The position numbers and the translations under genes are program-made. From the NCBI GenBank assembly GCA_020848835.1, contig JADLHJ010000024.1, forward strand, positions 50,251 through 114,250: a DNA stretch of 64,000 bases, in the 5' to 3' direction. The stretch comes from Candidatus Hydrogenedentota bacterium. GTDB taxonomy: Bacteria; Hydrogenedentota; Hydrogenedentia; Hydrogenedentales; SLHB01. Shown here piece by piece: positions 46,111-56,285 of this stretch. The notes under the pieces are model-generated. The model saw nothing but the letters and a program-made list of their open reading frames with translations. It ran no database searches and was not told where the DNA came from. The number at the start of each line of letters is the position of its first letter. Within the stretch, counting starts at the first letter, position 1.

Positions 46111-46623
46111 TCAGGAAGGCTTGTTTTCTGAAGAAGGCGCAGACTGACGAAATGCTTCCGCCGCGCGATCCAGTGCGCTCTTCATTTCCGCGAGCGCGTC
46201 GTACAAACCTTTCAGCAATTCCTTGCGCGTGCCTTCCGATCCTTCCTTAAATTCCTTCAGCTTTTGCTGAAATGCCTCTTTCTTCTGTTCGAATTCCATG
46301 CGCATTTTCTCGAACTGATCTTTGGCGTCGCCCTGTAACTGATCGGCATTGGCATTGAAATCGCCCGCGACTTCGTCAAGCTGCTTCGCGATACGCTCGA
46401 TTTCTGCTTCGGCGTTTTCGGACAGCTTTTCTTTGGCGGCTTCCGCGACGTCTTTGACGTCCGACTTCAGCTTATCGACGGCTGCATCGAGCGACGGCAG
46501 CTTAACGGTCACTTCGGTGCTCGCCTTCGGCGAGGATTCCGGCGCGGGCTTCTCCGCCGTCTGCTGATTGCAAGCCAAGCACGTGAAACATACGGCGGCG
46601 GCGAGTACGTGGGTCAGCTTCAT
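46111..46623 (-). CDS. Coiled-coil lipoprotein
   Basis: This 170-residue protein has a lipobox signal peptide (LAAAVCFTCLACNQQ, Cys at about 18). The rest is almost wholly helical, with heptad-like charged repeats (LDAAVDKLKSDVKDVAEAAK, DQFEKMRMEFEQKKEAFQQK) suggesting a long coiled coil. No enzymatic motif is seen. The ATG overlaps the stop of the TPR gene (ATGA), so it is made together with that protein. Confidence 0.7.
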   Translation of the reverse strand: MKLTHVLAAAVCFTCLACNQQTAEKPAPESSPKASTEVTVKLPSLDAAVDKLKSDVKDVAEAAKEKLSENAEAEIERIAKQLDEVAGDFNANADQLQGDAKDQFEKMRMEFEQKKEAFQQKLKEFKEGSEGTRKELLKGLYDALAEMKSALDRAAEAFRQSAPSSENKPS

Positions 46624-47537
46624 TCGGCCTGGTCTTTCATTTCACGCACGAGTTCGATGAGTTGCTGGGCGAGTTCTTCATCGATCGCGTTGAGCGCGGT
46701 GTATTCGCGCATGACGGCGTCGCGATTGCCCATTGACGCGTAAATTTCGCCGCGTGTCATGTGCGCTATCGCGTAACCTGGTTGCACGCGCAGGGCTTCA
46801 GAGCAAGCGTCAATCGCGTCCTGGAGCCGCCCCAATTCGATCAGCGCGGCCGCGCGGTTGTTATGGACCTTTGCGTTTTTCGGATCGAGCGACACTGCTT
46901 TGTTCCATGCGGACAACGCGGCCTCGTGTTCGCCCTGCTCGAACAACTCGTACCCCTTGTTTACGAGCGCATTCACGACGTCGGGCTGATTTGCCGGGGG
47001 GGCGGGCGGCTGCTTTTCTTTTTCTTTCTCTTTAACCACCGCCTTGGAAGGGGGCAACGCAGGCGCTGCGGCTTTTTCCTCGGCAGGCGCGGCCGCTGGC
47101 GGCGGGGTCGCGGGTTTTGATGGAAGCACGACGGACAGGCGCGGATCGGTTGCAGGGATGTTCAAATCCACGCGCACTTTTTCCAGCGCGGCGTATGCTT
47201 CCTTGTGATCGGGATCGGAGCGCAGGGCGTCCAAAAAGCAGTCGAAGGCTTTTTCCTTCTGCCCGGTGGTGTAGTACACGCATCCGATGTCGTGTGCGTG
47301 TTGCGGGTCCTCGGGCGCAAGCGAACGCGCGCGTTCGTACGCGGCGATTGCCTCCGGCGCTTTGCCCATCCGGTAGAGGCAGAATCCCGCGTTTGCGTGC
47401 GCGAGTGCCATGTCCGGTTTACTACGGATGACATCCTGGAACAGTTTTAACGCGTTGTCGAAATCGCCTTCTTCGGCCCTTCGAACCCCGCGGTTAAAAC
47501 GCATCCCCGGAAACACTTTTTCTAGATATGCTATCAC
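46620..47537 (-). CDS. TPR-repeat protein
   Basis: The protein (305 residues) has two blocks of tetratricopeptide repeats. The first is at about 15-115 (GDFDNALKLFQDVIRSKPDM, GKAPEAIAAYERARSLAPED, GQKEKAFDCFLDALRSDPDH). A Pro/Ala/Lys-rich linker separates it from the second block, at about 180-290 (GEHEAALSAWNKAVSLDPKN, GRLQDAIDACSEALRVQPGY). No signal peptide is visible. I chose a GTG at 47537 because AGAGG lies eight bases upstream; a TTG at 47555 is an alternative. TPR proteins are scaffolds; the partner may be the coupled lipoprotein. Confidence 0.75.
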   Translation of the reverse strand: MIAYLEKVFPGMRFNRGVRRAEEGDFDNALKLFQDVIRSKPDMALAHANAGFCLYRMGKAPEAIAAYERARSLAPEDPQHAHDIGCVYYTTGQKEKAFDCFLDALRSDPDHKEAYAALEKVRVDLNIPATDPRLSVVLPSKPATPPPAAAPAEEKAAAPALPPSKAVVKEKEKEKQPPAPPANQPDVVNALVNKGYELFEQGEHEAALSAWNKAVSLDPKNAKVHNNRAAALIELGRLQDAIDACSEALRVQPGYAIAHMTRGEIYASMGNRDAVMREYTALNAIDEELAQQLIELVREMKDQAE

Positions 47538-47679
47538 TGCCCCGACCTCTGGCAATTGTTACCGATGTCCTACGCCCATTGTAACGGCTGGCAAAGCCGC
47601 ACGCTAGTGGAGCACGCAGATTGATTCCGGTAGTCCAAATGAGTCAAATTCCAACTCGGTTCGACGGCGGCACGCCGCG

Positions 47680-48516
47680 TTATGCGGCACCGCGCGCTCC
47701 ATTTCCGAGTTGCTGCCCGCGTCCCGCTGCGGTAACTTGCGGACGGAACAAACAATCGACGACGTTGCGTACAAATTGTTCATCCGCAATACCGAGTGCG
47801 GCCTCCTCCGGGAACGGTGCTATCGCACGGAAATGATTCGCCAACTCCGCAAAAAGTTCCACGCGCGCCTTGGGTTCAAGCCCGTCACGGCGCATGACCG
47901 CCTGCAAGGCGATGCGCGCTTCCTCCGGCGACACACGCTGGCGCAGACGCGCCTCGATGTGCGGATAGTCGCGCAAAGAGTTGTACTTGCCCCCGAGAAC
48001 AATGTCCAGGTCCGGCTCAGCAAGTTTGGGTGTGTAGGTGACGATCGTATTCGCCGCGAAATCGCCGAGCCGCTGACACTTCTTGTTCAGGACACAGGCA
48101 ATGCCCCCGACGAGGTAGAACATCGGCAGACTGTCCACCAGGCGCAACAGGTTGCGAATCACGATTTGCGAGAATTGCAGGCGGAGGCCCTGCTCGTCAA
48201 TCACGCGCAGCCGCATGACATATTTGCCCAAGGTCTGCCCGCGCCAGAACCATTCGAGCACGATACCGTAACCGATATTAATTACAAACATCAGCACGTA
48301 CATTACGGCGTTGGCGAAGTCGTACATCCACTCCAGACGCAGGGGGCTGAGCGTAACAATCAGAGAAAGGATATTGACCAGAACCAGATAGAGGGCCGCG
48401 ACCACGGCCAAGTCAATGGCCCACGCCAGAAAGCGCGTCGTCGGTCCGGCGAGCTGCATCGAAAACACGATGCCTTCGGGTGTCCTAATCGTGAGTACGC
48501 TGCTGCGACCGTCCAT
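47680..48516 (-). CDS. RDD-family membrane protein
   Basis: The 278-residue protein has an RDD domain with two or more transmembrane helices (RFLAWAIDLAVVAALYLVLV, with the Arg and Asp of the RDD name). The later GQTLGKYVMRLRVIDEQGLRLQF and LGDFAANTIVTY complete the domain. A C-terminal cytoplasmic extension of about 120 residues (SPEEARIALQAVMRRDGLEP) is unusual for the family. GAGGAT lies seven bases before the chosen ATG. RDD proteins are suspected transporters or assembly factors; function unknown. Confidence 0.82.
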   Translation of the reverse strand: MDGRSSVLTIRTPEGIVFSMQLAGPTTRFLAWAIDLAVVAALYLVLVNILSLIVTLSPLRLEWMYDFANAVMYVLMFVINIGYGIVLEWFWRGQTLGKYVMRLRVIDEQGLRLQFSQIVIRNLLRLVDSLPMFYLVGGIACVLNKKCQRLGDFAANTIVTYTPKLAEPDLDIVLGGKYNSLRDYPHIEARLRQRVSPEEARIALQAVMRRDGLEPKARVELFAELANHFRAIAPFPEEAALGIADEQFVRNVVDCLFRPQVTAAGRGQQLGNGARGAA

Positions 48517-48706
48517 GAAGGATCCTCTGTTAGCCGCCAGCCTACTGGACGCGCCGCGCCGAAACAAGCACAGTGGGATTGGTCGAGCCCGGTTTGCTAT
48601 ACTTTGCCCCTAGCAGATTGAATTCCCATTCCCCGTGGCGCCCGGAAGGGCAGTCGAGGCGGTGCTCTGTGCCGCGCGGGGCCAAATCCAGGGTAAGTGG
48701 CGAAAC

Positions 48707-49174
48707 GTGGACAAACTGTACGTGTCCCGCGAGGGACTGGCGAAACTGAAGGACGATCTTGCTGCATGCAAGGCGCGGCGCATGGAAGTGGCCGCGATTA
48801 TCGAGCATGCGCGCGGCTTTGGCGATCTACGTGAAAACGCCGACTACCACGCCGCCAAGGAAGAGCAGGCCATGCTGCACGCGCGCATCCGCGATTTGGA
48901 AGACAAGGTGGCGCGCTCGGAAATACTCGAAGACCATGCGGTCGACACAAGTAAGTGTTTCATGGGGGCCGTCGTGAAGGTCCTGAACATGAAGACGAAG
49001 AAGGAATTCACGTATACGCTGGTGAGTCCAGTCGAGGCCGATATGGCTTCCGGGAAGATTAGCGTACGGTCACCGGTGGGCGAGGCGTTGTTGGGAAAGA
49101 GCGTGGGGGAGACCGCGGTCGCGAAGGTGCCTGCGGGGAATATTGAATTCAAAGTGTTGGAAATTTCGCGGTAG
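48707..49174 (+). CDS. greA: Transcription elongation factor GreA
   Basis: GreA rescues backtracked RNA polymerase by stimulating transcript cleavage. The protein (155 residues) has the coiled-coil domain (GLAKLKDDLAACKARRMEVA; the acidic tip is GFGDLRENADYHAAKEEQ) and the C-terminal FKBP-like domain (YTLVSPVEADMASGKISVRS, then PVGEALLGKSVGETAVAKVP). I chose the GTG at 48707 (MDKLYVSREG) because its length fits the family. A GTG at 48635 would add 24 residues with no homology expected. The ribosome binding site is weak. Confidence 0.92.
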   Translation: MDKLYVSREGLAKLKDDLAACKARRMEVAAIIEHARGFGDLRENADYHAAKEEQAMLHARIRDLEDKVARSEILEDHAVDTSKCFMGAVVKVLNMKTKKEFTYTLVSPVEADMASGKISVRSPVGEALLGKSVGETAVAKVPAGNIEFKVLEISR

Positions 49175-49248
49175 GTAATCGTCGAGCCGAATTCCAAATC
49201 GGATCGACGCTGTAAATAAAGTACAACTGGGTAAGAAGACAAGTTTAG

Positions 49249-52200
49249 ATGCCACGACGTACTGACATACACAAGATTTTCATTATCGGCAGTGGACCAA
49301 TCGTTATCGGCCAGGCCTGTGAGTTTGACTATTCGGGTACGCAAGCCTGCAAGGCGCTGCGCGATGAAGGCTACGAAGTCGTGCTGGTAAACAGCAACCC
49401 CGCTACAATCATGACGGATCCGGAGACAGCGGACCGTACTTACATCGAACCGCTTACTGTCGATATGCTCGAACGCATTATCGAGCGCGAGAAGCCGGAC
49501 GCCTTGCTGCCTACTGTCGGTGGACAGACCGCCCTAAATCTCGCGGTAAAACTCGCGGAGCAGGGCATACTCGAGAAGCACGGCGTTGAACTTATAGGTG
49601 CTAAACTGCCCGCAATCAAAAAAGCCGAAGACCGCGGGTTGTTTAAGGACGCCATGCTCGAATGCGGGCTCGACGTGCCGCGCAGCTTGGTCGTGCATTC
49701 GATTGAAGAAGCGCGCGAGTTTGGTGCGGAGTTGGGATACAAGGCGATCATTCGCCCCGCATTTACGCTCGGCGGCAGCGGCGCGGGCGTTTCGTTTAAT
49801 AAAGAAGAATACGAGAAGGTCGTCGAGTGGGGCCTTGAATGCAGCCCCGTGACTGAAGTCCTCGTCGAAGAATCCGTGCTCGGCTGGAAAGAATACGAAC
49901 TGGAGGTGATGCGCGACTTGAAAGACAACGTCGTGATCATCTGCTCGATCGAAAACTTCGATCCCATGGGCGTCCACACCGGCGACAGCATTACCGTCGC
50001 GCCGGCGCAGACCTTGACCGATAAAGAGTATCAGACGATGCGCGACGCCGCGATAAAAATCATCCGCGCAATCGGCGTGGAGACGGGCGGTTCAAACATT
50101 CAGTTTGCCGTCGATCCCACTAACGGGCGCATGACCGTCATTGAAATGAATCCGCGCGTATCGCGCAGCTCGGCGCTCGCATCGAAAGCAACCGGTTTCC
50201 CAATCGCCAAGATCGCAGCGAAGCTGGCAGTGGGGTATACGCTGAACGAAATCCGCAACGACATTACTCGCGAGACGCCTGCATCTTTTGAACCGACGAT
50301 CGACTACGTGGTTACAAAAATTCCGCGTTGGGCTTTCGAAAAATTCCCGGGATCGAACAACACGCTGACCGTGCAAATGAAAAGCGTCGGCGAAGCGATG
50401 AGCATCGGCCGCACATTCAAGGAGTCCTTGCAGAAGGGCCTGCGCTCACTGGAAACAGGACGCCACGGCCTTGGTGTAGACGGTAAGGACAAGCCAATTA
50501 CCGGCGACGTGTGCTCCGTCGAGGAACGCGAGGCGCTGATTCGCGCCATCCAGACGCCGGTGCCGGAGCGCATGTTCCAGATTGCGCGCGCGTTTCGTGC
50601 GGGCGCGACCGTTGAGGAAATCTTCGACGCCACGGCGATCGACCCTTGGTTCCTTCGCAACATCCGTGAGATCATTGTCGAGGAAGAAGCATTGCGCAAT
50701 GCGAATCCGGACGATCTGAAGGTCCTGCGCCGCGCAAAAGAAATGGGCTTTTCCGATCATCAGTTAGGTTATCTATGGAATCTTTCGCCGATGGACGTGC
50801 GGCAGAAGCGCAAGAAGCAGGGCATCGTTCCGACTTACAAATTAGTTGACACTTGCGCCGCGGAATTCGAAGCGTATACGCCCTATTATTACTCGACCTA
50901 TGGCGACGAGGATGAAGTACGCCCCACCGACAAAGAAAAGATCATGATTATCGGTGGCGGACCGAACCGCATCGGCCAAGGGATCGAGTTCGATTACTGC
51001 TGCGTGCACGCGTCCTTCGCGCTGAAAGATGATGGCTTCGAGACCATCATGGTCAACAGCAACCCGGAGACGGTATCGACCGATTACGATACCTCGGACC
51101 GCTTGTACTTCGAACCAGTAACATTCGAAGACGTGCTCAACATTGTCGAACGCGAAAAACCAAAGGGCGTAATCGTGCAGTTTGGCGGTCAAACGCCGCT
51201 CAATCTTGCCATGGCCCTCTCGAAGGCAGGCGTACCGATCATCGGCACCTCGCCCGAGAGCATTGCCCGCGCGGAAGACCGCAAAGAGTTTCGCGAGCTT
51301 GTTGAGAAACTAGAACTCTTGCAGCCGCCAAACGAAACGGTAACTTCACTCGATGAAGCCATAGGCGCTGCGGATCGTATTAGATATCCAGTCGTTGTGC
51401 GCCCCTCTTTCGTATTGGGCGGACGTGCCATGGAAATTGTGTATGACCAGTCCGCGCTCGCGCGTTACATGACGCACGCGGTCGAAGCATCGCCCGATCA
51501 TCCGATTCTCATCGACAAGTTTATTGAAGGTGCAATCGAAATTGACGTTGACGCCATCGCCGACGGGACGGATGTGATCGTCGCCGGTATCATGCAGCAC
51601 ATCGAAGAGGCGGGCGTACACAGCGGCGACAGCGCGTGCATCCTGCCGCCCTACGATCTCGATCCCGCGCTAATCGAACGCCTGAAAGATCAGACCCGCG
51701 CACTCGCGCGCGAGCTGAATGTTATCGGCCTAATGAACATCCAGTTCGCGATCACAGACGAAAAGATTTATTTACTCGAAGTAAACCCGCGCGCGTCGCG
51801 CACGGTGCCCTTCGTCAGCAAGGCAACGGGCATCCCACTCGCAAAACTCGCCGCGCGCATCATGGCCGGAAAATCACTACGCGAACTCGGCCTGACCGAG
51901 GACCCGCAACCCGATTTTGTGAGCGCCAAGGAAGTCGTGCTGCCCTTCATTAAATTCCCCGGCGTGGACATCCTCCTAGGCCCGGAAATGCGCAGCACAG
52001 GCGAAGTCATGGGCATCGACTACACGATGGGTATGGCCTTCAACAAAAGCCAAATCGCCGCGGGCAACCGACTGCCGAGCGGTGGCACGGTGTTCATTAG
52101 CCTCAACGATCGTGACAAGCGCAAGATGGGCACAATCGGCAAAGACCTTGCTGCGCTGGGTTTTAACCTCATTGCTACCGAAGGGACTGCAGTGCTTTTG

Positions 52201-52491
52201 CGCGAACAGGGCATCGAAGTCGAACGCGTGTTCAAAGTTGGCGAACGCCGCCCGCACATCGTCGATCGGATGATCAACGGAGACGTGCATTGGGTGATCA
52301 ACACGCCGCTGGGCGAAGAATCGATGTACGACGAGAAGGCCATCCGCCGCACAGCGCTCGAGCGCGGCATAACCCACATGACGACGCTGGCCGCAGCGCG
52401 TGCCGCCGTCATGGCGCTCAAGGCCGAACGCGACGGCAAGATGACCGTGCGCTCGCTCCAGGAATACCACGCCGACGCACTTGCTACCTGA
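49249..52491 (+). CDS. carB: Carbamoyl-phosphate synthase large subunit
   Basis: The 1080-residue CarB makes carbamoyl phosphate from bicarbonate, ammonia and two ATP for pyrimidine and arginine synthesis. Both ATP-grasp halves are present: the first begins [20 protein letters not shown], the second [20 protein letters not shown]. Matching [14 protein letters not shown] and [14 protein letters not shown] segments, the oligomerisation domain between, and a C-terminal MGS-like regulatory domain ([20 protein letters not shown]) are visible. Length is normal. carA is not adjacent; the next gene downstream is rsmI after 48 bases. Confidence 0.98.
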   Translation: MPRRTDIHKIFIIGSGPIVIGQACEFDYSGTQACKALRDEGYEVVLVNSNPATIMTDPETADRTYIEPLTVDMLERIIEREKPDALLPTVGGQTALNLAVKLAEQGILEKHGVELIGAKLPAIKKAEDRGLFKDAMLECGLDVPRSLVVHSIEEAREFGAELGYKAIIRPAFTLGGSGAGVSFNKEEYEKVVEWGLECSPVTEVLVEESVLGWKEYELEVMRDLKDNVVIICSIENFDPMGVHTGDSITVAPAQTLTDKEYQTMRDAAIKIIRAIGVETGGSNIQFAVDPTNGRMTVIEMNPRVSRSSALASKATGFPIAKIAAKLAVGYTLNEIRNDITRETPASFEPTIDYVVTKIPRWAFEKFPGSNNTLTVQMKSVGEAMSIGRTFKESLQKGLRSLETGRHGLGVDGKDKPITGDVCSVEEREALIRAIQTPVPERMFQIARAFRAGATVEEIFDATAIDPWFLRNIREIIVEEEALRNANPDDLKVLRRAKEMGFSDHQLGYLWNLSPMDVRQKRKKQGIVPTYKLVDTCAAEFEAYTPYYYSTYGDEDEVRPTDKEKIMIIGGGPNRIGQGIEFDYCCVHASFALKDDGFETIMVNSNPETVSTDYDTSDRLYFEPVTFEDVLNIVEREKPKGVIVQFGGQTPLNLAMALSKAGVPIIGTSPESIARAEDRKEFRELVEKLELLQPPNETVTSLDEAIGAADRIRYPVVVRPSFVLGGRAMEIVYDQSALARYMTHAVEASPDHPILIDKFIEGAIEIDVDAIADGTDVIVAGIMQHIEEAGVHSGDSACILPPYDLDPALIERLKDQTRALARELNVIGLMNIQFAITDEKIYLLEVNPRASRTVPFVSKATGIPLAKLAARIMAGKSLRELGLTEDPQPDFVSAKEVVLPFIKFPGVDILLGPEMRSTGEVMGIDYTMGMAFNKSQIAAGNRLPSGGTVFISLNDRDKRKMGTIGKDLAALGFNLIATEGTAVLLREQGIEVERVFKVGERRPHIVDRMINGDVHWVINTPLGEESMYDEKAIRRTALERGITHMTTLAAARAAVMALKAERDGKMTVRSLQEYHADALAT

Positions 52492-52539
52492 GCCGCGCTG
52501 CGAAAGAATAGTCCCGAACACTGGGGGTCGAGGAATCTC

Positions 52540-53370
52540 ATGGCAACGGGACGCCTATTCGTGGTCGCAACGCCAATCGGAAATCTGGAAGACATCTCCG
52601 CGCGCGCATTGCGCGTGTTGTCCTCCGTGCACGTGATCGCCGCCGAAGACACGCGACACTCCAAAAAACTGCTCGACCACTTCAACATTCACACGCCCCT
52701 AACCAGTTACCACGATCACAACGAATCGCACAAGGCAGACCATTTGCTGGAGGTGTTGCGTGGCGGCCACGACGTAGCGCTCATCACAGACGCGGGCACA
52801 CCCTGTGTTGCCGACCCCGGATACCGAGTAGTGCGCGCGGCGCGTGAGGCCGCAATACAAGTAGAATCCGTGCCGGGGCCGAGCGCGCTAATTGCTGCGC
52901 TATCCGTTAGCGGGTTGCCAACGGACCGTTTCGCGTTTTACGGATTTTTCCCGCGCAAGAGAAAGGACGCGGAGGCGGTGATCGCGCAAGCCAAAGCGGT
53001 CCCCGGTACACACGTATTCTACGAATCACCCAATCGAATCTGCGCGGCCCTGAAAGTGATTTCGGAACTCGCCGCAGATGCACAGATCTGCGTCGCCCGC
53101 GAGTTGACCAAGCTGCATGAAGAAGTGTTTGGCGGCGCTCCCGCCACCGTTCTGAAACACTTCGAACAGGCACCGGCAAGAGGCGAATGCGTCATCATCT
53201 TGCATTTAAGCGAAGCACTCGCGGCCGAACTCAGTGACGAACAAATCCGGGAGGCAGTTGAAGTCGTGATTGAGACGCAATCTCTATCTCGCCGAGACGC
53301 TATCCGTGAAGTGGCGGCGCGCCTATCGATCCCGCGCAATCGTGTATACGACGCGGCAGGTGATGCATGA
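52540..53370 (+). CDS. rsmI: 16S rRNA (cytidine-1402-2'-O)-methyltransferase RsmI
   Basis: RsmI methylates the 2'-O of C1402 in the ribosomal decoding centre using S-adenosylmethionine. The 276-residue protein has the tetrapyrrole-methylase fold: LFVVATPIGNLEDISARALR, VIAAEDTRHSKKLLDHFNI, ALITDAGTPCVADPGYRVVR, VPGPSALIAALSVSGLPTDR and FYESPNRICAALKVISE. The C-terminal extension typical of RsmI is shown by SLSRRDAIREVAARLSIPRN. GAGGAA precedes the ATG. It overlaps the next gene by 4 bases (ATGA). Confidence 0.96.
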   Translation: MATGRLFVVATPIGNLEDISARALRVLSSVHVIAAEDTRHSKKLLDHFNIHTPLTSYHDHNESHKADHLLEVLRGGHDVALITDAGTPCVADPGYRVVRAAREAAIQVESVPGPSALIAALSVSGLPTDRFAFYGFFPRKRKDAEAVIAQAKAVPGTHVFYESPNRICAALKVISELAADAQICVARELTKLHEEVFGGAPATVLKHFEQAPARGECVIILHLSEALAAELSDEQIREAVEVVIETQSLSRRDAIREVAARLSIPRNRVYDAAGDA

Positions 53371-54617
53371 GCGCGGTCCCGGATCTTGCGCAAAGCGTGC
53401 CGGTCACCGTCGAACGCACGGCGCTGCTCATCCGGTATGTCGTCTTTTGCATTTTGGCGCCCATATTTTGGCTAGGCTATTTCGGCGACGATCAATTCGA
53501 TTTCTATGCGATTACCGCGATGGTTGCTACCCACAACATTTTCGTCCACATTGTGTTGTGGTCCCGCACATACAGGTTGTTCTTTTCGCGCGCAAACTTC
53601 TTTATTTATTTGCTTCAAATTAGTGTCATCATCGCTCTAACCGGTGGCGAAAGCAGCGACGCCTACATTTTGTATCACCTGTTAATCATTGGTTTCAGCG
53701 CATACGACCGGCGCTTCCGCATGGTGTTCCGCGCAACGCTGGTTTGCTTAGTCTCGTACATTGCCGTCATTTGTATCGAATATTTCCACACCGGTATTTC
53801 CTTGCCTCTGGGTGTGGTTGTTGTACGGCTCATGAGTACGCTACTCGTCGGCTGGATGATTGCCGCGTTATCCGAGCGCCTGCGCCGCGCAGAAGTGATT
53901 GCGGCAGAACGCACAGCACAAATCGTTTCGTCGGAAGCTACGCTGCGCGCAATTCTTAACAATGCTGGCGATCCCATCGTTGTGTTCGACGACAATGAGT
54001 ACATCGTTGAGGTGAACAATCGCGCAACCGAATTTCTTGGCGCGGCGCGTACGCAACTGATTGGCCAGCGTTTGCGGGCCTATCTATTCGACGACGGAAC
54101 GCTGCCTCACAAGATTGCGGAACTTCGCGCGCGCGGTCAGGCGCATACGCAGGAGATCGTCCTGCGGGGTAACGGCGAGGAACGAATTGTTGATTTTATT
54201 GCGCGCTCATTTATTCGCAATGATGCGCGCTTTTTCGTCGTACTGCTGCGCGACCTGACCGAACTCAAGCATATTGAGGAGACCACACAGCTCGTAAATG
54301 CGCGCCTCGAAAAACTGAACAACGACCTGCTACAACTAGACGGCCACAAAGAGGAATTCATGCGCGCTATTTCGGCCGGCATTCGCACGCCGCTCGCGGC
54401 CGCCGCCGGCTACGTGGACATGTTACTCGGCGAAGAACTTGGTGAACTCAACCCCGATCAGAACAAGGCGCTGCAAACGTGCCGTCGCGGGCTGGCACGG
54501 GTGTTCCGCCTGATTGAACACACTATCGACGCATATTCGCCGCGGTTCGGACGCGCCAGCCGCACGAAGTCCGATATACAGGACAAAGAGAGAGCCACCG
54601 CATCGCGCGACCATTGA
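53367..54617 (+). CDS. Membrane PAS sensor protein with a degenerate histidine-kinase domain
   Basis: The 416-residue protein has five or six N-terminal transmembrane helices (RYVVFCILAPIFWLGYFG through LPLGVVVVRLMSTLLVGW, about 15-165). A PAS domain follows at about 190-300 (LRAILNNAGDPIVVFDDNEY, IVEVNNRATEFLG), then a HisKA-like dimerisation helix pair at about 325-385. The H-box reads ISAGIRTPLAAAAGYVDML, where the phosphoacceptor His of S-H-E-x-R-T-P is Ala. No HATPase domain follows, so it cannot be an ordinary histidine kinase. It may be a sensor subunit that dimerises with a true kinase. It is coupled to rsmI. Confidence 0.75.
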   Translation: MSAVPDLAQSVPVTVERTALLIRYVVFCILAPIFWLGYFGDDQFDFYAITAMVATHNIFVHIVLWSRTYRLFFSRANFFIYLLQISVIIALTGGESSDAYILYHLLIIGFSAYDRRFRMVFRATLVCLVSYIAVICIEYFHTGISLPLGVVVVRLMSTLLVGWMIAALSERLRRAEVIAAERTAQIVSSEATLRAILNNAGDPIVVFDDNEYIVEVNNRATEFLGAARTQLIGQRLRAYLFDDGTLPHKIAELRARGQAHTQEIVLRGNGEERIVDFIARSFIRNDARFFVVLLRDLTELKHIEETTQLVNARLEKLNNDLLQLDGHKEEFMRAISAGIRTPLAAAAGYVDMLLGEELGELNPDQNKALQTCRRGLARVFRLIEHTIDAYSPRFGRASRTKSDIQDKERATASRDH

Positions 54618-54695
54618 TCGATTGGCGCCAATGAAAGAGCGTAGTTGCGCTGCCCCAGGCCGATAACTACGATCCACGCAATCGAGGGGCCTGCC

Positions 54696-56123
54696 ATGCC
54701 AACCGTTACACGCCGTGAATTTATCGCCACTACGACCATGATTGCCGCGGCCGCGGCAGCACCTTCAGGAGATGCGCAAGTGGAAACGTCACCATTGCTC
54801 GCCGGGATTGCGGTTCGCGACATCACGCCGCCGCCGGGCGTGCCGATGTGGGGATATAGCGATCGTAAGGGACCTTCGACGGGGACGCTGGATCCGCTTC
54901 ATGCGCGGGCGCTGGTGTTGAAGGCCGGGGACCAAGGTATTGCGTTGGTCACGATGGATCTGGGGCGCGTGCCGACCCCGCGTGTGTTGGACGAGATTCG
55001 TGCGAAAGTGAAAGACGCGGGTGTTGCGCACGCGATCTTTACCGCGTCGCACACGCATGGCGGACCGGTGATGGAGATGGACGACGACCCGCACGTGAAT
55101 ATGATTGCGGTGAAACTTACGGAGTGCATCGAAGAAGCGGCGAAGAAATTGCAGCCGGTGAAGATGGGTGTTGGTTCGACTTGGTTTGATATCTCACATA
55201 ATCGCCGAGTGATTACGCCGGACGGCAAATGTGAGATGTTGTGGCGTAACGAAAAGAAACGGCCTACGTCGCCGGTCGATCGTGAAGCAACTGTTATTAA
55301 ATTGGAAACCGCTGAAGGCAAGCCATTCGCCAGTTTGGTCCATTTCGCGTGTCATCCAGTCGTGCTCGCGGGAGACAACCTCGATTACACGGCGGATTGG
55401 GTTGGCGAGATGTGCCGTGCCGTGAAAGAGAAGAGTGGTGCGGAATGCCTCTTCTTGCAAGGGGGCTGCGGCGATATCAATCCGTATCTGGACAAGACGC
55501 CGCGCGATGAAGGTGGCGTGGAAGCGATGCGTTCGGTGGGCAGAAAATGCGCGGATGCGGTGCTTGAATTTTTGACCTACTCAAAGATTGACGGCGCTGC
55601 AACACCATCTTTGGCATTCAGTGAAAAGATGGTTGAGATCGGAACGAGGTGGGATTTCACCGATCCGAAACAGGTGGAAGTCTTTCGCAGTGTGTATGGA
55701 GGGATGTTCGATCGGTATTTGAAAGGACTTACCGCAGACTTGGCGGTGCCGCTTTCGGTGTTGGTCATAAATGGCCAGGTCTCGCTGGCGTTTGTTCCCG
55801 GCGAACTATTTACGCGTCATCAACTAGACCTTAAACAATACGCGCCGCAGTGGCCGTCCTCGGGTGGTAGTGGTACTGAATCGGATGTGCCACGCCGTCG
55901 CGCGCTGCTTGTTGGCTACTCGAACGATTTCCACATCTATTTCCCGACTATTCTCGATGCGGCGGCTGGCGGGTACGGTGGTGTGGCAGCAACTTACGTT
56001 GGCTTGGGCGCCGGCGAGAAGCTAGTGCTGGAGGCGCAGGCTGAAATCGGAAAGCTGACTGGTAAGCTGAAAGAATTTTGTTCGGCAGAAGATTTTGTCT
56101 CCGTAGACGTCAAGACGACCTAG
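54696..56123 (+). CDS. Tat-exported neutral ceramidase-like protein
   Basis: The 475-residue protein begins with a twin-arginine signal (TRREFIATTTMIAAAAAAPS). It has the N-terminal domain of neutral/alkaline non-lysosomal ceramidases: AGIAVRDITPPPGVPMWGYS, FTASHTHGGPVMEMDDD (metal-binding HTH, canonical HTHSGP), VHFACHPVVLAGDN (second metal ligands) and FLQGGCGDINPYLD with the catalytic-type residues. The C-terminal immunoglobulin-like domain of true ceramidases is missing. Bacterial members of this group are often sugar- or lipid-amide hydrolases of unknown substrate. CGAGGGG lies seven bases before the ATG. Confidence 0.82.
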   Translation: MPTVTRREFIATTTMIAAAAAAPSGDAQVETSPLLAGIAVRDITPPPGVPMWGYSDRKGPSTGTLDPLHARALVLKAGDQGIALVTMDLGRVPTPRVLDEIRAKVKDAGVAHAIFTASHTHGGPVMEMDDDPHVNMIAVKLTECIEEAAKKLQPVKMGVGSTWFDISHNRRVITPDGKCEMLWRNEKKRPTSPVDREATVIKLETAEGKPFASLVHFACHPVVLAGDNLDYTADWVGEMCRAVKEKSGAECLFLQGGCGDINPYLDKTPRDEGGVEAMRSVGRKCADAVLEFLTYSKIDGAATPSLAFSEKMVEIGTRWDFTDPKQVEVFRSVYGGMFDRYLKGLTADLAVPLSVLVINGQVSLAFVPGELFTRHQLDLKQYAPQWPSSGGSGTESDVPRRRALLVGYSNDFHIYFPTILDAAAGGYGGVAATYVGLGAGEKLVLEAQAEIGKLTGKLKEFCSAEDFVSVDVKTT

Positions 56124-56285
56124 CGCGAATTCACAGCGGTGCCTGAGCGCATTTCGTAAATCATCTTCGTATTTCTGGTTTGATATCGATTTAACTGTCG
56201 AAGAGCGGGTTTAGTCGCAACTATTAGCCCAAGGCGTTGCAGTAGAAGTTACATTAAAGCGGTCCTATTTTGGGGAAATTGTGCG

